DNA from: a virus
IMG/VR virus record: IMGVR_UViG_3300042305_001773
Span: 124,001-188,000 of that record
DNA length: 64,000 nt
Reading direction: 5' to 3' (one strand)
Both the position numbers and the translations under genes were made by a program. A model generated the notes under the pieces. It worked only from the letters and a program-made list of their open reading frames with translations, was not told the origin of the DNA and ran no database searches. Position 1 is the first letter of the stretch. The number at the start of each line of letters is the position of its first letter. Of this stretch, positions 55,151 to 64,000 are shown piece after piece.

Positions 55151-56872
55151 TTATTGGCAGGTACCGGACACGAGTCTGGCGGTGGCGCCCAAATCGTGCA
55201 CTAAAGATACCGGTACGTCGTCGTTTGCGGGGTTCATTCCTGTAAAGCGCGTTACGGCCTCAAAAACGGCGTCCTCTGGCGTTATCTTATCTTTATCGGC
55301 CGCCAGCTCGAAAATCACGATCATTGCCGTTTGCGGCGGTAATAACTGACGTAGATGCCTAATATTGTACAGTCCCAGATGATTTAGCCCTAGCGCACTT
55401 ACCGAGATTCTTACCACAAATACGTTATTTCTCAGCACGTTTTCAACTAGGAAACGTAACGGGTTAATTGTCTTCGGTAAATGCGCCACCGTCGGTTCCG
55501 TGGCGGCGTTAACTCGTTTATCGAGCAACTGCGCCAGCGTGCCAATTTTGGGTTTAAGCGCGCAATCTGGCTGCGCTTTTCGAAACTCAGCAGCCTGTAC
55601 GCCGCGCTCATGAATCTCGTCAAAGAACTGTTGCACGTCTGCCGGATAACCGCCTAAACGGAATTTTACGTATGTGTAGCCGGTGTGGTGTGCGGTGTTT
55701 ACTTCAAGCGGCACGTTTTGGTTTTCAAAGACAAGGTCGCCGTAAAAGCACGACGAAAGGAATCCGCTATCCAGTGCCAGCGCCGTAATAGCTCGACGAA
55801 CCGGTTGACAAGAATCTGCGTTCGGATCAAGCAACAGCTCGTCTTCTGCTTCGGTCGCTAGCGGTTCCCATGCGTTGCTGGCCAGAATGTTGTTAGGCGG
55901 CGGGCAGCAAATAATCTCGCCCGGCGTTTCTCGCGCGTACGTATTGCCAACAAAGAACTCGTATACGTCGATGCCGTGAACGAGCGGCGTACCAGCGGAG
56001 ATTGTCTGCCCGACTTCAACGCGCGGTACAGTGTTTTCTGCAAAACGATAGACAGCTTTGTCTGTCACAATAAGAATGCCGCGTGCATCGTCGTCAACAA
56101 GCTCGACGGTCTCTACAGGCCCAATACTGACTGGTACGCCGCAGATCGCGGCGATTGCGGCGTCGAGCACGGTCGCTGTTGCGCCGCCCTCTACGAGCCC
56201 GGAGATGACGGCGTTTGTTAAATCTTTGTACGCCTGACTGGTGCGCAGCTTTATACCGACCGCGTAGGCAAATTGATTAAAGACTGTGTTGTAATCGAAC
56301 TGGCCGCAAAACCCCCACAGTGTCAGCTCTTCGTCGTCGGAGTTGTTGGGTGACGGGCGCTTTGTGAACACCGGGTTTTCAAACGGGTCTTTGGCAAAAA
56401 CAATGGCGTTTCGCGTTGTGTCGATGAGGAAGTCCGAGTTTTTGATCAGTACGCCCGTGGGGTACGTAATGCGGTTAAACAACTGCATCACGTCTGTTAA
56501 CCCAGCCGGAAGCGGGAACGAGAAGAAAGTTGTCGTTGGTGGCACGTCAAACCGCAGCCCAGAATCAAACGTAGCTGAATTGCGGTCAAACTGTGTAATT
56601 GTCGTGCGCGCGGTGTTACGCTCAGATTTCTTTAAGACAATTGGAGTCAGCGTTTCCGCGTGAAACAGCGGTACGTCAAAACGGCTCAACGCCTCAATAG
56701 TTTCAATGAGGTTTTGATACGTTTGATTTACAACTTGCGCGGTTGCAATTGCGTACGAATGCACCTGATCTACGCCCGTGTACGTGCGCGCCCAGAAACT
56801 ACCCAGCGCCGCGATCAGGTTGCGGCTGCGGTCAAAGTCAGACCCGGGGTATACAAATTCTGGTTTGTTCAT
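55151..56872 (-). CDS. putative baseplate wedge protein, 573 aa
   Basis: Directly downstream of the J-like wedge gene, the usual place for a tail-protein-I-like or wedge component. Length and mixed alpha/beta content fit. 'SSFDRSRNLIAALGSFWARTYTG'-like N-terminus; no catalytic motif. I infer the role mainly from position. Confidence 0.5.
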   Translation of the reverse strand: MNKPEFVYPGSDFDRSRNLIAALGSFWARTYTGVDQVHSYAIATAQVVNQTYQNLIETIEALSRFDVPLFHAETLTPIVLKKSERNTARTTITQFDRNSATFDSGLRFDVPPTTTFFSFPLPAGLTDVMQLFNRITYPTGVLIKNSDFLIDTTRNAIVFAKDPFENPVFTKRPSPNNSDDEELTLWGFCGQFDYNTVFNQFAYAVGIKLRTSQAYKDLTNAVISGLVEGGATATVLDAAIAAICGVPVSIGPVETVELVDDDARGILIVTDKAVYRFAENTVPRVEVGQTISAGTPLVHGIDVYEFFVGNTYARETPGEIICCPPPNNILASNAWEPLATEAEDELLLDPNADSCQPVRRAITALALDSGFLSSCFYGDLVFENQNVPLEVNTAHHTGYTYVKFRLGGYPADVQQFFDEIHERGVQAAEFRKAQPDCALKPKIGTLAQLLDKRVNAATEPTVAHLPKTINPLRFLVENVLRNNVFVVRISVSALGLNHLGLYNIRHLRQLLPPQTAMIVIFELAADKDKITPEDAVFEAVTRFTGMNPANDDVPVSLVHDLGATARLVSGTCQ

Positions 56873-56874
56873 GG

Positions 56875-58596
56875 TCAGTTAGCCCAGCCGGCAGAGACAA
56901 CAGACACCGACACGTCTTGCGGTCCGGTTAAAAACACAGTTGTGCGGCCGGTAACGAGGCGGGCGATGTCCGTAGGTAGTTTCAAAATTGTGTTGTCACG
57001 CACATACATGATGCTGCCGTCGGGGCGGCGAATACGGCCAAACATATCAATACTGCCGAGCGCCTGCTGACTCGATAGGTGTTTGTGCGCGGCGTTACTG
57101 ATGACCGACGCGTGCAGCTGCCCGGAGAACCCAACACTGGCGACCGCGGCGCTGACGCTCTTTTGAATAGCTTCAATATCAGGCGTAGCGACGGCGGGGC
57201 TTTTGCGGATCTCAAACGAAATCTTTGTGAAACACGGCACAGCAGCTTTTACAAGCACGTCGGCAGCACGGGGGCGAGTATCGCGTCCGGCAAAATAGTC
57301 TTGTAACTCGCCGATCAGCGGCATGCCCGTCGTGGTGATGGCGTACCACTTTTTCGTCTGGTTTGGAATCAGCGCTGTCGCCGGTTGGATGTCGGTGTTC
57401 ACAAAACGGATGATGGCAGTCTGATATCGTGTATACGCGCTTTCGTGGAGATACAGCACGTCGGGCACGAAATCGAGTTCTAAGAAATCAGCCGTTCTTG
57501 TGTCTTGCAGCACGGAGTAATTTGCTTGCGGCACTCCAGCCAGCGCCGGATCCACGATGCGCGTGACTTCGTAAAACCCGGGGGCAGTGTTTCGACCAAT
57601 TGAGACCTGCCAGACAGTGCCGGTTGGTGTGCCGCCAACCAGAGCCTGTTCGTCGCAATTCCCGGCTGGAGTCGTCGGCGGCGTGTATGGTCCGACGTAA
57701 GTTGCCTCTAGCAAGTGCTCAATTTCTTGCGCGGACGCGTTGGTCTGCGCGTAGATGTCAACTTTTCCGCCACCCGAGATCGGGAACAAGGAGTGCTGGT
57801 CGCGCTGCTGCTCCGCGTCGCCGCAACCTAATACAGACAGGTGCTTGGTGTTTTTGAAGACCGGCTGCGCCATCACGGCCGCGACGTAGCTGGCGCGGCT
57901 GCCGATGGTCTTTGCCGCTAACCCTGTTGACAACCGCGCTAAATATTCTTCGTTGGTGGCTGGATCGCGACCGTCAATAAAATCTGCGGCTGCAAACGCG
58001 GCCGCTACGTTATTTAAAAGGTTGTCAGGAATCAGATTGACGCCGCGTTTAATGTTGCCAGCCGCACCAATTGAAAGTGCAACCACGTTGACCGTGGCGG
58101 CAAAAGTCCCGTCACCGACCGGGATCATTTTGCGTTGATTTGCGTCAGTCAGCGCTTCTGTCGTTGTTGTCGGTAATATGAGAAACGCCCCAGTTGGCAC
58201 AAAAATGGTTTCAGCGTCTTCGGCCGTAAACCGCACGGTGGCGGGAATCTCGGTGCGTACATCCGCGTTGAAAATGATCGTAATCGACCCGACGGCCGGA
58301 GTGCCGTTGTCGCGCTGCACGTTGAAGTTAGACAGCACCTGATCAACGATGTCCGTGTCAGCGAGCGTCGGGTCTTGCGTAATCTTTAATAGGCTGTTGC
58401 TTTGCTGAACGCGCGCAATGTTTTCTTGAATCGCCGCGTTTAACAGGCCGTCAAAATACAACACAAGATCGTGAAATACGCCGCGCGTTAGCTCGACCTC
58501 TGGGTGGCGTTCCACCATAAGCTGCGACAACGTCGCAACCATTTCTTGCACTTTAGTTGGGCTAAGCTGCGTTAAACTGGTTATTTCAATCGGCAT
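56875..58596 (-). CDS. baseplate J-like (wedge) protein
   Basis: 573 aa with 'MPIEITSLTQLSPTKVQEMVATLSQLMVERHPEVELTRGVFHDLVLY', 'GSITIIFNADVRTEIPATVRF' and 'AAGNIKRGVNLIP...DFIDGRDPATNEEYLARL', matching the Baseplate_J (gp47/gpJ-like) pattern. It forms the wedge that connects gp25-like and tail fibres. GpJ-like and gp25-like genes are adjacent, as in Mu/P2-type tails. Confidence 0.8.
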   Translation of the reverse strand: MPIEITSLTQLSPTKVQEMVATLSQLMVERHPEVELTRGVFHDLVLYFDGLLNAAIQENIARVQQSNSLLKITQDPTLADTDIVDQVLSNFNVQRDNGTPAVGSITIIFNADVRTEIPATVRFTAEDAETIFVPTGAFLILPTTTTEALTDANQRKMIPVGDGTFAATVNVVALSIGAAGNIKRGVNLIPDNLLNNVAAAFAAADFIDGRDPATNEEYLARLSTGLAAKTIGSRASYVAAVMAQPVFKNTKHLSVLGCGDAEQQRDQHSLFPISGGGKVDIYAQTNASAQEIEHLLEATYVGPYTPPTTPAGNCDEQALVGGTPTGTVWQVSIGRNTAPGFYEVTRIVDPALAGVPQANYSVLQDTRTADFLELDFVPDVLYLHESAYTRYQTAIIRFVNTDIQPATALIPNQTKKWYAITTTGMPLIGELQDYFAGRDTRPRAADVLVKAAVPCFTKISFEIRKSPAVATPDIEAIQKSVSAAVASVGFSGQLHASVISNAAHKHLSSQQALGSIDMFGRIRRPDGSIMYVRDNTILKLPTDIARLVTGRTTVFLTGPQDVSVSVVSAGWAN

Positions 58597-58597
58597 A

Positions 58598-59071
58598 TTA
58601 CACCTGTGGTAGCGTGGCTACCGGTAAAATCACAACCCGCTCGTCGCCGGCAATGCTTGTAATCATAACACGCATGTTTAGATATCCCGGCAGGATTGCA
58701 ACAGATAACAATTCAGCGTCGTCAAATCGCTCGTCGTCAGGCATTCCTTCGTATTCTTCGTTTTGTAGCGTAACGCGTAACCGTAGATTGGCGGCATAAA
58801 AGTTCTGAGTAACGTCAAGCTGGCTGCGCATCTGCCCCTGTCGGACCAGCGTCATAAAATCGGTGCCGCGATCTGGGAGGCCGGGCATTGAACCGATCTC
58901 GGTCAGAAACTCTAGCGCCCAGCGCTGCGCCAACTTTTGGATACCGACGCAAATAAGCCCGCTGTTGTCTTCGTCATATAGGACTAGACCAAGTTTGTTG
59001 TCGCGCGCAGTGTTGACATTCTGCAACGCGAGATAGTCGTATTTGCGGTTTGCAAAGTCAGCTAGGCTCAT
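58598..59071 (-). CDS. gp25-like baseplate wedge protein
   Basis: 157 aa; 'IQKLAQRWALEFLTEIGSMPGLPDRGTDFM' resembles the GPW/gp25 lysozyme-like wedge family, where 'PxxGtdf' and a QR helix are typical. It polymerises at the baseplate and links to the sheath. Located immediately upstream (in transcription) of the J-like gene. Confidence 0.65.
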   Translation of the reverse strand: MSLADFANRKYDYLALQNVNTARDNKLGLVLYDEDNSGLICVGIQKLAQRWALEFLTEIGSMPGLPDRGTDFMTLVRQGQMRSQLDVTQNFYAANLRLRVTLQNEEYEGMPDDERFDDAELLSVAILPGYLNMRVMITSIAGDERVVILPVATLPQV

Positions 59072-59073
59072 TG

Positions 59074-59556
59074 TTAACCTCCGGCCGCGCCGGCATCAAT
59101 GTGAGTTTGTACGTTGTCTTTGAAGAACGAAAACACGCTGACTTTCGCTTTACCGTGCCCGTTTAGGCGCCCGTGCATGAACGACATGCACCGCGCGTAA
59201 CTTGCATGCCGCGTCCGCCACGCCCGCTCTTCTACGGCCATAAAGTCCGCCTGCCATTTCATTGCTATTAAGTCACCGGTCGTTCCGCCTTGCTTCTCCG
59301 GCCCCGCGAGCACTGAGTCCGAGTAGATTTGATTAATGTTGTTGCGGTCCCAGCTCGGAAAACTCATGCCGGGAACGTCGAGCAGTTCTTTTGTTTTGAT
59401 CTCTTCTGGTGTGTGCCACGGGCGCCACTCAGTCATGTAGTTTTTGAAGACTTCGGCCATTTTCTTGGCGCGCTCTTCCAGCTGGTCGATACGGGCTTGA
59501 AACTTTCCGTCGACCTGCCCTTTTTTTGCGCCGAGGCCGGGTTTTTCTTCTGCCAT
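59074..59556 (-). CDS. hypothetical protein, 160 aa, in baseplate operon
   Basis: Lys-rich, helical N-terminus, then 'WRPWHTPEEIKTKELLDVPGMSFPSWDRNNINQIYSDSVLA'. No family recognised. Position between the sigma-like gene and gp25-like gene suggests a tail or regulatory role. Confidence 0.5.
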   Translation of the reverse strand: MAEEKPGLGAKKGQVDGKFQARIDQLEERAKKMAEVFKNYMTEWRPWHTPEEIKTKELLDVPGMSFPSWDRNNINQIYSDSVLAGPEKQGGTTGDLIAMKWQADFMAVEERAWRTRHASYARCMSFMHGRLNGHGKAKVSVFSFFKDNVQTHIDAGAAGG

Positions 59557-59565
59557 GACAGCTCC

Positions 59566-60387
59566 TTAAAAATTGCCTTGCGTATATTGTTTGTCGAGCA
59601 TTGCCTGAATCTTGGCGGCGCGCTGACTTACAGCGCCGGGCGTGATGTTTAATCGTCGCGCAATTTCTTGTGTGCTGGTTTTTCTTCGTCCGTTGCGGCC
59701 AAGTGTCATATCCGCAATTAACTTGTCGACCGGACCAAGATCTTCATAGACAAAGTTAAACCACGCGTCGGCGGATCGATTGCTGTTTGGAATCGTGCTC
59801 GCGACATCACCGCCGTAGCTTTCTTCGTCGGTGACTTCGCGCGTTGTCATGCCCTCTGATACCGGCTGGTTAAACGCGCGGATTTTCTGAATACGGCGTT
59901 TTGACAGCCCGGTGTGATCCGCCAGCTCGTCGTCCGTAGGGTCACGACCTAGCTGGTCGTACAGCTCGGATTCGCTCTCCGTTAGCCGTCCGTAATCGAG
60001 GCCGACCTGCTCAGGAATCGAGATGATGTTTTGCGCCTGCGCAGACACGCGGCGCAAACTCTGCAACTGCGACAGCAAGTGTGTGCGCACGTTACCGCGC
60101 TGCGGGTCGTATGTATCCAACGCTTTGAGCGCCATAAGCCGCGCCTTGGAGCGGGTTGTCGGGCTGGCGTTTTGGCCGGCGTAACTCATCACGGCCGTGT
60201 CGATAACCGGCTGAAGCGTCCCCAGCAGCGCCGTATTCGTTTCCGGCGTTTTAGTGCGCTGCCATTGCGCATAAGCGTTGTCAAAGTCGGTGCTGACGCC
60301 AGTCGGCATTCGGGCCGAGAACGGCGCGGGCACGTCGCCTAAAATAGACGGCATGCCGGCTGGCGTACTGGTTTTGTTATCAGCCAT
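59566..60387 (-). CDS. sigma-70-like RNA polymerase factor
   Basis: 273 aa from ATG 60387 (GAAGG about 7 nt upstream). Helical N-terminal block (region 2/3-like, about residues 65-185: 'ARLMALKALDTYDPQRGNVRTHLLSQLQSLRRV', 'LGRDPTDDELADHTGLSKRRIQKI') and a C-terminal region-4-like helix-turn-helix ('GRRKTSTQEIARRLNITPGAVSQRAAKIQAML'). Typical sigma factors recognise promoter -10/-35. Embedded in a baseplate operon, it could drive late genes or be a virion-packaged regulator. The region-2 core is diverged. Confidence 0.65.
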   Translation of the reverse strand: MADNKTSTPAGMPSILGDVPAPFSARMPTGVSTDFDNAYAQWQRTKTPETNTALLGTLQPVIDTAVMSYAGQNASPTTRSKARLMALKALDTYDPQRGNVRTHLLSQLQSLRRVSAQAQNIISIPEQVGLDYGRLTESESELYDQLGRDPTDDELADHTGLSKRRIQKIRAFNQPVSEGMTTREVTDEESYGGDVASTIPNSNRSADAWFNFVYEDLGPVDKLIADMTLGRNGRRKTSTQEIARRLNITPGAVSQRAAKIQAMLDKQYTQGNF

Positions 60388-60389
60388 GA

Positions 60390-61997
60390 TTATGCCTTCT
60401 TGAGTGGGCCGCCGGGCCATTTAATGCTATCTTTGTACAGCGGCGCGTACGTCTGTGAAATAAGTGTCGTGTCTTCGTCTTCTTCTTCGGTGCGGATGTA
60501 TGACAGCGCAAACGACGTACCAGCCAACGCACGTTCGGCGTTGATGGCGTACGACACCTGCGTGACGGCTGCGATCATTGCGCCGTCTGATTGAATTTCT
60601 GAGTCTGGTAGCTCAATTCTAACAATACTACCCGGGGCAATATCGAACCGCAGTTTGCCCGATAGTTCTCCGTAGCGCTGGCTCAAAAACTCGGTTTTGT
60701 AAAAGTGCTCTGCAAAACGTTTACTCACGCCGTCCGCCATTCCGGTCGCGACGTCCGCCGGCAATAACCACTCTGGCGGCGGGTCACCCTCGCCGGTCGC
60801 GGGCGCAATGCAGTCGCCGGGACGCTTTCCTTTTACGCCGGTTGTTGCGCCCGTAAAAATGGGCCATGGCGACATATTTGTCAGCCACGCGGGCAAGTCT
60901 TTAAACAGCTTCAACCCGGGACGTTCTTCTCCGGGTTTAAACGGGTACTGCCCGGCGGGCTGGGTGTATACGTCTGCCATACGAACTTGCCCGCCGGCCG
61001 ACAACATCGGGTCCATTTGTTGCGGCCAAAACACGACCACGCTGTCAATGAGCTGGCTCATAGACGCGTTAAAGTTGGCGTAGCTGTATTCATCGCCTTT
61101 GATGACGTACTTTTTATTACCGTCATGTTTGAGGCCGCCAAAAAACGGAACCACGTATGCGTGCTCGATTGCTGGCGACACGGCAAAGAAAAACTGCGAC
61201 GCGTACTCGCCAACAAGCTTTCCCCAGAACGACGTGTACGCAAACGACTCTAACGCGTCTTTTGTTAGCGCCGTTCGCACCGACATTTCAATGTTGTTGC
61301 CGTTTAAGCCGTCAAGGTTCAAAGCGAGCTTGGCGTTACCCGGCGCAACGGGCATGCGTTTCAGCGCTTTTATTGCTGCTTCGTTTGGGCGTGATTGCGG
61401 TAATTTATATTCAGCCATTTTGTTGAAGATCGGCTTGATAACCTCGCCCCACAAATCGCGCGAGATTTTGTCTTTGCGGATTAGATCGCCGTTGGCGTCA
61501 ATAATCGGAACGCTGGAGTGCGCGTTACCTTCAGTCTGCAGCGCCACAAAGGCTGCGTTTGTGGCCATAAGGAACGGCGCGTTTTGAAACCACTTGCCGT
61601 TGAGGGCTGACGAGTTGTTCAAGTCGTCGAGCCAATGGATGAGTTGCAGCACGTAATTAGCGCTGTTGTGTGAGCGTTGATACCCGATGCCGGCAAGCAT
61701 GCCTTCAAATATCACAAACCGGCCGTTCTCCATTTTGTCTTTCTGCCCGGCTTCAGGGATAATTCTGAGCCAGACAGTCACAGGATCGCGCGGTTTGATT
61801 TGTTTACGTAGTTTATGAATCGTCGCTTCGCGCGTTTTGCCGGACGCCGCGTCGTAACCTACTGCGACTGTAAGCGACGCAGTTGGAATACTGTTCAACC
61901 CAAATGTGGCAGAGATAGCAACAATGTCGTCAAACACGGTGTCTTTGATCTTGGCCGTGATTTCAAACTTCGAGTAAACGTACGGCTGTTTAGCCAT
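60390..61997 (-). CDS. putative baseplate hub protein, gpD-like
   Basis: 535 aa. Location between tail tape-measure side and wedge genes, and long mixed sequence with 'SLTVAVGYDAASG' and 'IAPGSIVRIELPDSEI', suggests a Mu gp44/P2 gpD-type hub, but I see no diagnostic motif. No lysozyme motif recognised. Confidence 0.45.
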   Translation of the reverse strand: MAKQPYVYSKFEITAKIKDTVFDDIVAISATFGLNSIPTASLTVAVGYDAASGKTREATIHKLRKQIKPRDPVTVWLRIIPEAGQKDKMENGRFVIFEGMLAGIGYQRSHNSANYVLQLIHWLDDLNNSSALNGKWFQNAPFLMATNAAFVALQTEGNAHSSVPIIDANGDLIRKDKISRDLWGEVIKPIFNKMAEYKLPQSRPNEAAIKALKRMPVAPGNAKLALNLDGLNGNNIEMSVRTALTKDALESFAYTSFWGKLVGEYASQFFFAVSPAIEHAYVVPFFGGLKHDGNKKYVIKGDEYSYANFNASMSQLIDSVVVFWPQQMDPMLSAGGQVRMADVYTQPAGQYPFKPGEERPGLKLFKDLPAWLTNMSPWPIFTGATTGVKGKRPGDCIAPATGEGDPPPEWLLPADVATGMADGVSKRFAEHFYKTEFLSQRYGELSGKLRFDIAPGSIVRIELPDSEIQSDGAMIAAVTQVSYAINAERALAGTSFALSYIRTEEEDEDTTLISQTYAPLYKDSIKWPGGPLKKA

Positions 61998-62883
61998 TTG
62001 TATGCCTTCTTACGCTTTCCATACGGTAAATAAACGCCAGCACTAAACCGGCAAGGCGGTACGCCGGTAGCGGATGATCAAACCACAGATTTTTGAATGT
62101 CGCATATGGTTGTGCATCGTCAAGGCCAAACAGCTCAATAAATACGGGTTCGCCAATCAGCTCCAATGTCGGAAACAACGTTGTGATAGCGGGAGCCGGA
62201 TTAGCGTTTAGCGCGACGTACCACCGGCCGTTGAATGTCGTTGGATCTGTTATCAGCCGCTCTAGTCGCAATTTGATATCTGTTTCTGGCAGCGTCACAA
62301 CAGGTAGCTCTCCGGCTGAACGCGCGCTTGTTCGCGGGGCCGGGTCGTACACGGTTTGCGTAGTTAAAAATACTTCAGCGTCTGGATCAAGTTCTTTGAT
62401 TAGCACGCCGCGATTGTCTTCAAGTGTTAAAAAAGCATCTTCTTCGGCAGCCAGCGGATCGGGCGGCGCGGGGTACAAACCCAACGTGTACTGGCGATTT
62501 GCGCGGCCGGTGCTGTTGCTGGCAATAAACTCGCCGCCAATTGCGACATTCCTTGGCGCGCCGGCCATTTGGGTAACGCGCAACGACGGTTGATATTTAA
62601 ACTCGTTTTCTGCCGGTTCTGGCCAGTACGTTACACGTTCATCGAGTTTGTACAGATACTCGACCGCTGGTGTTTGATGGATGTAGCTAAGCAGCTCTCG
62701 CGCACGAAGATTCAAAAACCGCTGATCGGGACTGCTGCCAAACAATACGCGCCGCACCGTGGTCAATACGGTCGGCAACACTAACGGCCGAAACTCTGGC
62801 GGGATGTATTCATATCCTGCCTGTTGTTTCTGCGCGCTTTGCGCCCAAATGTTTAACAGCAATGTGCGGCCGTGATTAATCAT
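61990..62883 (-). CDS. putative tail protein, 297 aa
   Basis: Between tape-measure and hub-like genes, where tail-assembly or tube-initiator proteins lie. 'HPLPAYRLAGLVLAFIYRMES' at the end is mildly hydrophobic. No family recognised; name by position. Confidence 0.45.
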   Translation of the reverse strand: MINHGRTLLLNIWAQSAQKQQAGYEYIPPEFRPLVLPTVLTTVRRVLFGSSPDQRFLNLRARELLSYIHQTPAVEYLYKLDERVTYWPEPAENEFKYQPSLRVTQMAGAPRNVAIGGEFIASNSTGRANRQYTLGLYPAPPDPLAAEEDAFLTLEDNRGVLIKELDPDAEVFLTTQTVYDPAPRTSARSAGELPVVTLPETDIKLRLERLITDPTTFNGRWYVALNANPAPAITTLFPTLELIGEPVFIELFGLDDAQPYATFKNLWFDHPLPAYRLAGLVLAFIYRMESVRRHTNG

Positions 62884-62884
62884 G

Positions 62885-63349
62885 TTATTTTTTAGGCACG
62901 ATGTTAAAACGAAGTGACCACTGGCCGACCAGCGTCTGCGGATCTTGCAGTTCTAATCGCATGCCGGTTAGAAAGGCCCAAAACGTGGAGTTTGAGCAGT
63001 CGCCGATTGTGACAGACATCTTGCCGTTTTCTTTAATGCGATTTTTTTGATAGAAGTCGTAGACGTTACAGATTTTTGCGCTGTCTGCGCCGGGGCAGGG
63101 TTTTACAAAACCAAAACCAGACACAGTTAATTCACCCACGCGATCGCCGAACGCGTACACGTAAATAAAATCATTTACGGTGTGAAGGAACTGATAGTTT
63201 CCGTTTAGTTCTAACGCAAAACCGCTAGTCGGCGCTGTCAGCTGACCGCCTTTAACGCCACCAAACTTGATTTTGAAAATATCGCCAGTGCAGTTCTTGG
63301 GCTTGATAATCGCCACAGCGCCGGCGCACGGGGTAAAAGCTACTGGCAT
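62885..63349 (-). CDS. putative tail protein, 154 aa
   Basis: Beta-rich with six Cys ('CAGAVAIIKPKNCTG', 'PCPGADSAKICNV'). Follows the tape-measure-like gene. Could be a tail completion or tube-related protein, but I cannot assign a family. Confidence 0.45.
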   Translation of the reverse strand: MPVAFTPCAGAVAIIKPKNCTGDIFKIKFGGVKGGQLTAPTSGFALELNGNYQFLHTVNDFIYVYAFGDRVGELTVSGFGFVKPCPGADSAKICNVYDFYQKNRIKENGKMSVTIGDCSNSTFWAFLTGMRLELQDPQTLVGQWSLRFNIVPKK

Positions 63350-63352
63350 GGG

Positions 63353-64000
63353 TTACTTTCCGTAGTTTGCGCCGGTGCCGCCAGCCATATCGACTGCCGG
63401 TCCGTTGTCTGGGGTATCTTCCATGCGGTGACCGGTTGCCGCCAGCACCGCCTCCGACAGCCCGTGCAGCGTCAACGTGCCGTTCACGTTCATATCGCCA
63501 CCACCCCCGCCGCCCATACCTCCGGCTGATCGCGCGGCATCGTATTGCGAGATCGTGTCGCTGAGGTAGTTGTAGCGGGCTTGATCTTTTTCATCGTCAA
63601 AGTATTCGCCACTCCACCAGCTCGTTTTCTTTTTCTTTTCTAGCTCGCCGAGACGTTGCCGTGCCGATTGAATAGGATCGGCTGACTGCGCGTCTAGCAG
63701 CGCCTGTTCGGCGACCAGCCGCATATGGGGTTTTTCAATTACTTGCTGTACCGACCCATCCGCCCCAGTAACGTTGACTTTTTTAGCGCCGCCGCGCCGT
63801 TTAAACTCCGCTTTTTCTTCAGCTGTGCCGAATCGTTCCACGTCCGCGGCGGCTTGCTCTTCGGTGTACTCTGGGTTGTACGGAATAAATACGCGCTCAG
63901 AAACATCTTGATGGCCGCCAAAAAGATGCCAATCAGCCTCGCCACGAATTTCGCGCATCGACATCGTCGTTCCGGCCATTTGACCCATTCTGTTAAACGG
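63353..64000 (-). CDS. 3' part of probable tape-measure protein (partial)
   Basis: The frame is open to the window edge without a start codon being required; the ATG at 63988 may be internal. The C-terminus has 'GEYFDDEKDQARYNYLSDTI', Gly-rich linker and 'MNVNGTLTLHGLSEAVLAATG', a style I know from the ends of tail tape-measure proteins. Full-length gene would extend beyond 64000. If it is a separate gene, it starts at 63988. Confidence 0.5.
   Translation of the reverse strand, partial: PFNRMGQMAGTTMSMREIRGEADWHLFGGHQDVSERVFIPYNPEYTEEQAAADVERFGTAEEKAEFKRRGGAKKVNVTGADGSVQQVIEKPHMRLVAEQALLDAQSADPIQSARQRLGELEKKKKTSWWSGEYFDDEKDQARYNYLSDTISQYDAARSAGGMGGGGGGDMNVNGTLTLHGLSEAVLAATGHRMEDTPDNGPAVDMAGGTGANYGK

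Overview
The window looks like part of a large contractile-tailed (myovirus-type) dsDNA phage or prophage genome. About 98 of 101 recognised genes lie on the minus strand, packed tightly with many 1-4 nt start/stop overlaps. It carries a terminase large subunit, a baseplate/tail module (hub, gp25-like wedge, J-like wedge), very long fibre genes with collagen-like repeats, one tRNA, and dozens of small genes of unknown function. Portal, major capsid, DNA polymerase, lysis genes and integrase are not recognisable here, so the genome must extend well beyond 64 kb. The host is not certain. A secreted Cys-rich GLFGR-type protein, the AAA/DUF2997/DUF1257 gene set and several DUF genes resemble families I associate with Planctomycetes, so a planctomycete host is my best inference.

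Layout, by increasing coordinate; minus-strand operons read from high to low. 0-6.5 kb: a repressor-like HTH fused to a deoxyhypusine-synthase-like domain, a Cys-rich Rep-like protein, a MazG-like enzyme, a SEC-C protein and tiny genes including a 29-aa membrane peptide. 6.5-6.8 kb: a hairpin-dense non-coding stretch ending in a minus-strand terminator. 6.8-17.3 kb: a ParB-like protein followed by a long run of small genes, many from families shared with bacterial mobile elements (BPSL0761-like, DUF6745, DUF3085, DUF6915, DUF6878). 17.4-24.9 kb: a secreted Cys-rich protein, a beta-helix protein, a DUF3150-like protein, an Api92-like protein, an AAA ATPase (Ycf46-like) with DUF2997 and DUF1257 (Ycf35-like), an acidic HTH protein and a dATP/dGTP diphosphohydrolase-like enzyme. 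24.9-31.8 kb: small membrane proteins, the plus-strand terminase, a GNAT acetyltransferase, tRNA-Thr(UGU), a DenV-like repair enzyme and a hyperacidic protein.

31.8-39.6 kb: a primase/helicase-like protein with a CHC2-type zinc finger, a plus-strand putative virion gene divergent from it, CsrA, and small genes. 39.6-54.5 kb: adhesin/fibre region, including an Ig-like protein, two collagen-like proteins (one about 1505 aa with roughly 13 Cys-rich repeats) and a set of long structural proteins sharing an N-terminal R-x-Y-P motif. 54.5-64 kb: baseplate and tail, with a sigma-70-like factor inserted between baseplate genes, and at the right edge the 3' part of what is probably the tape-measure gene.

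Only three genes are on the plus strand (terminase, a 393-aa protein and a 92-aa protein). Two of them start on a CATG shared with a divergent minus-strand gene. All identifications come from reading the sequence; no database search was run.
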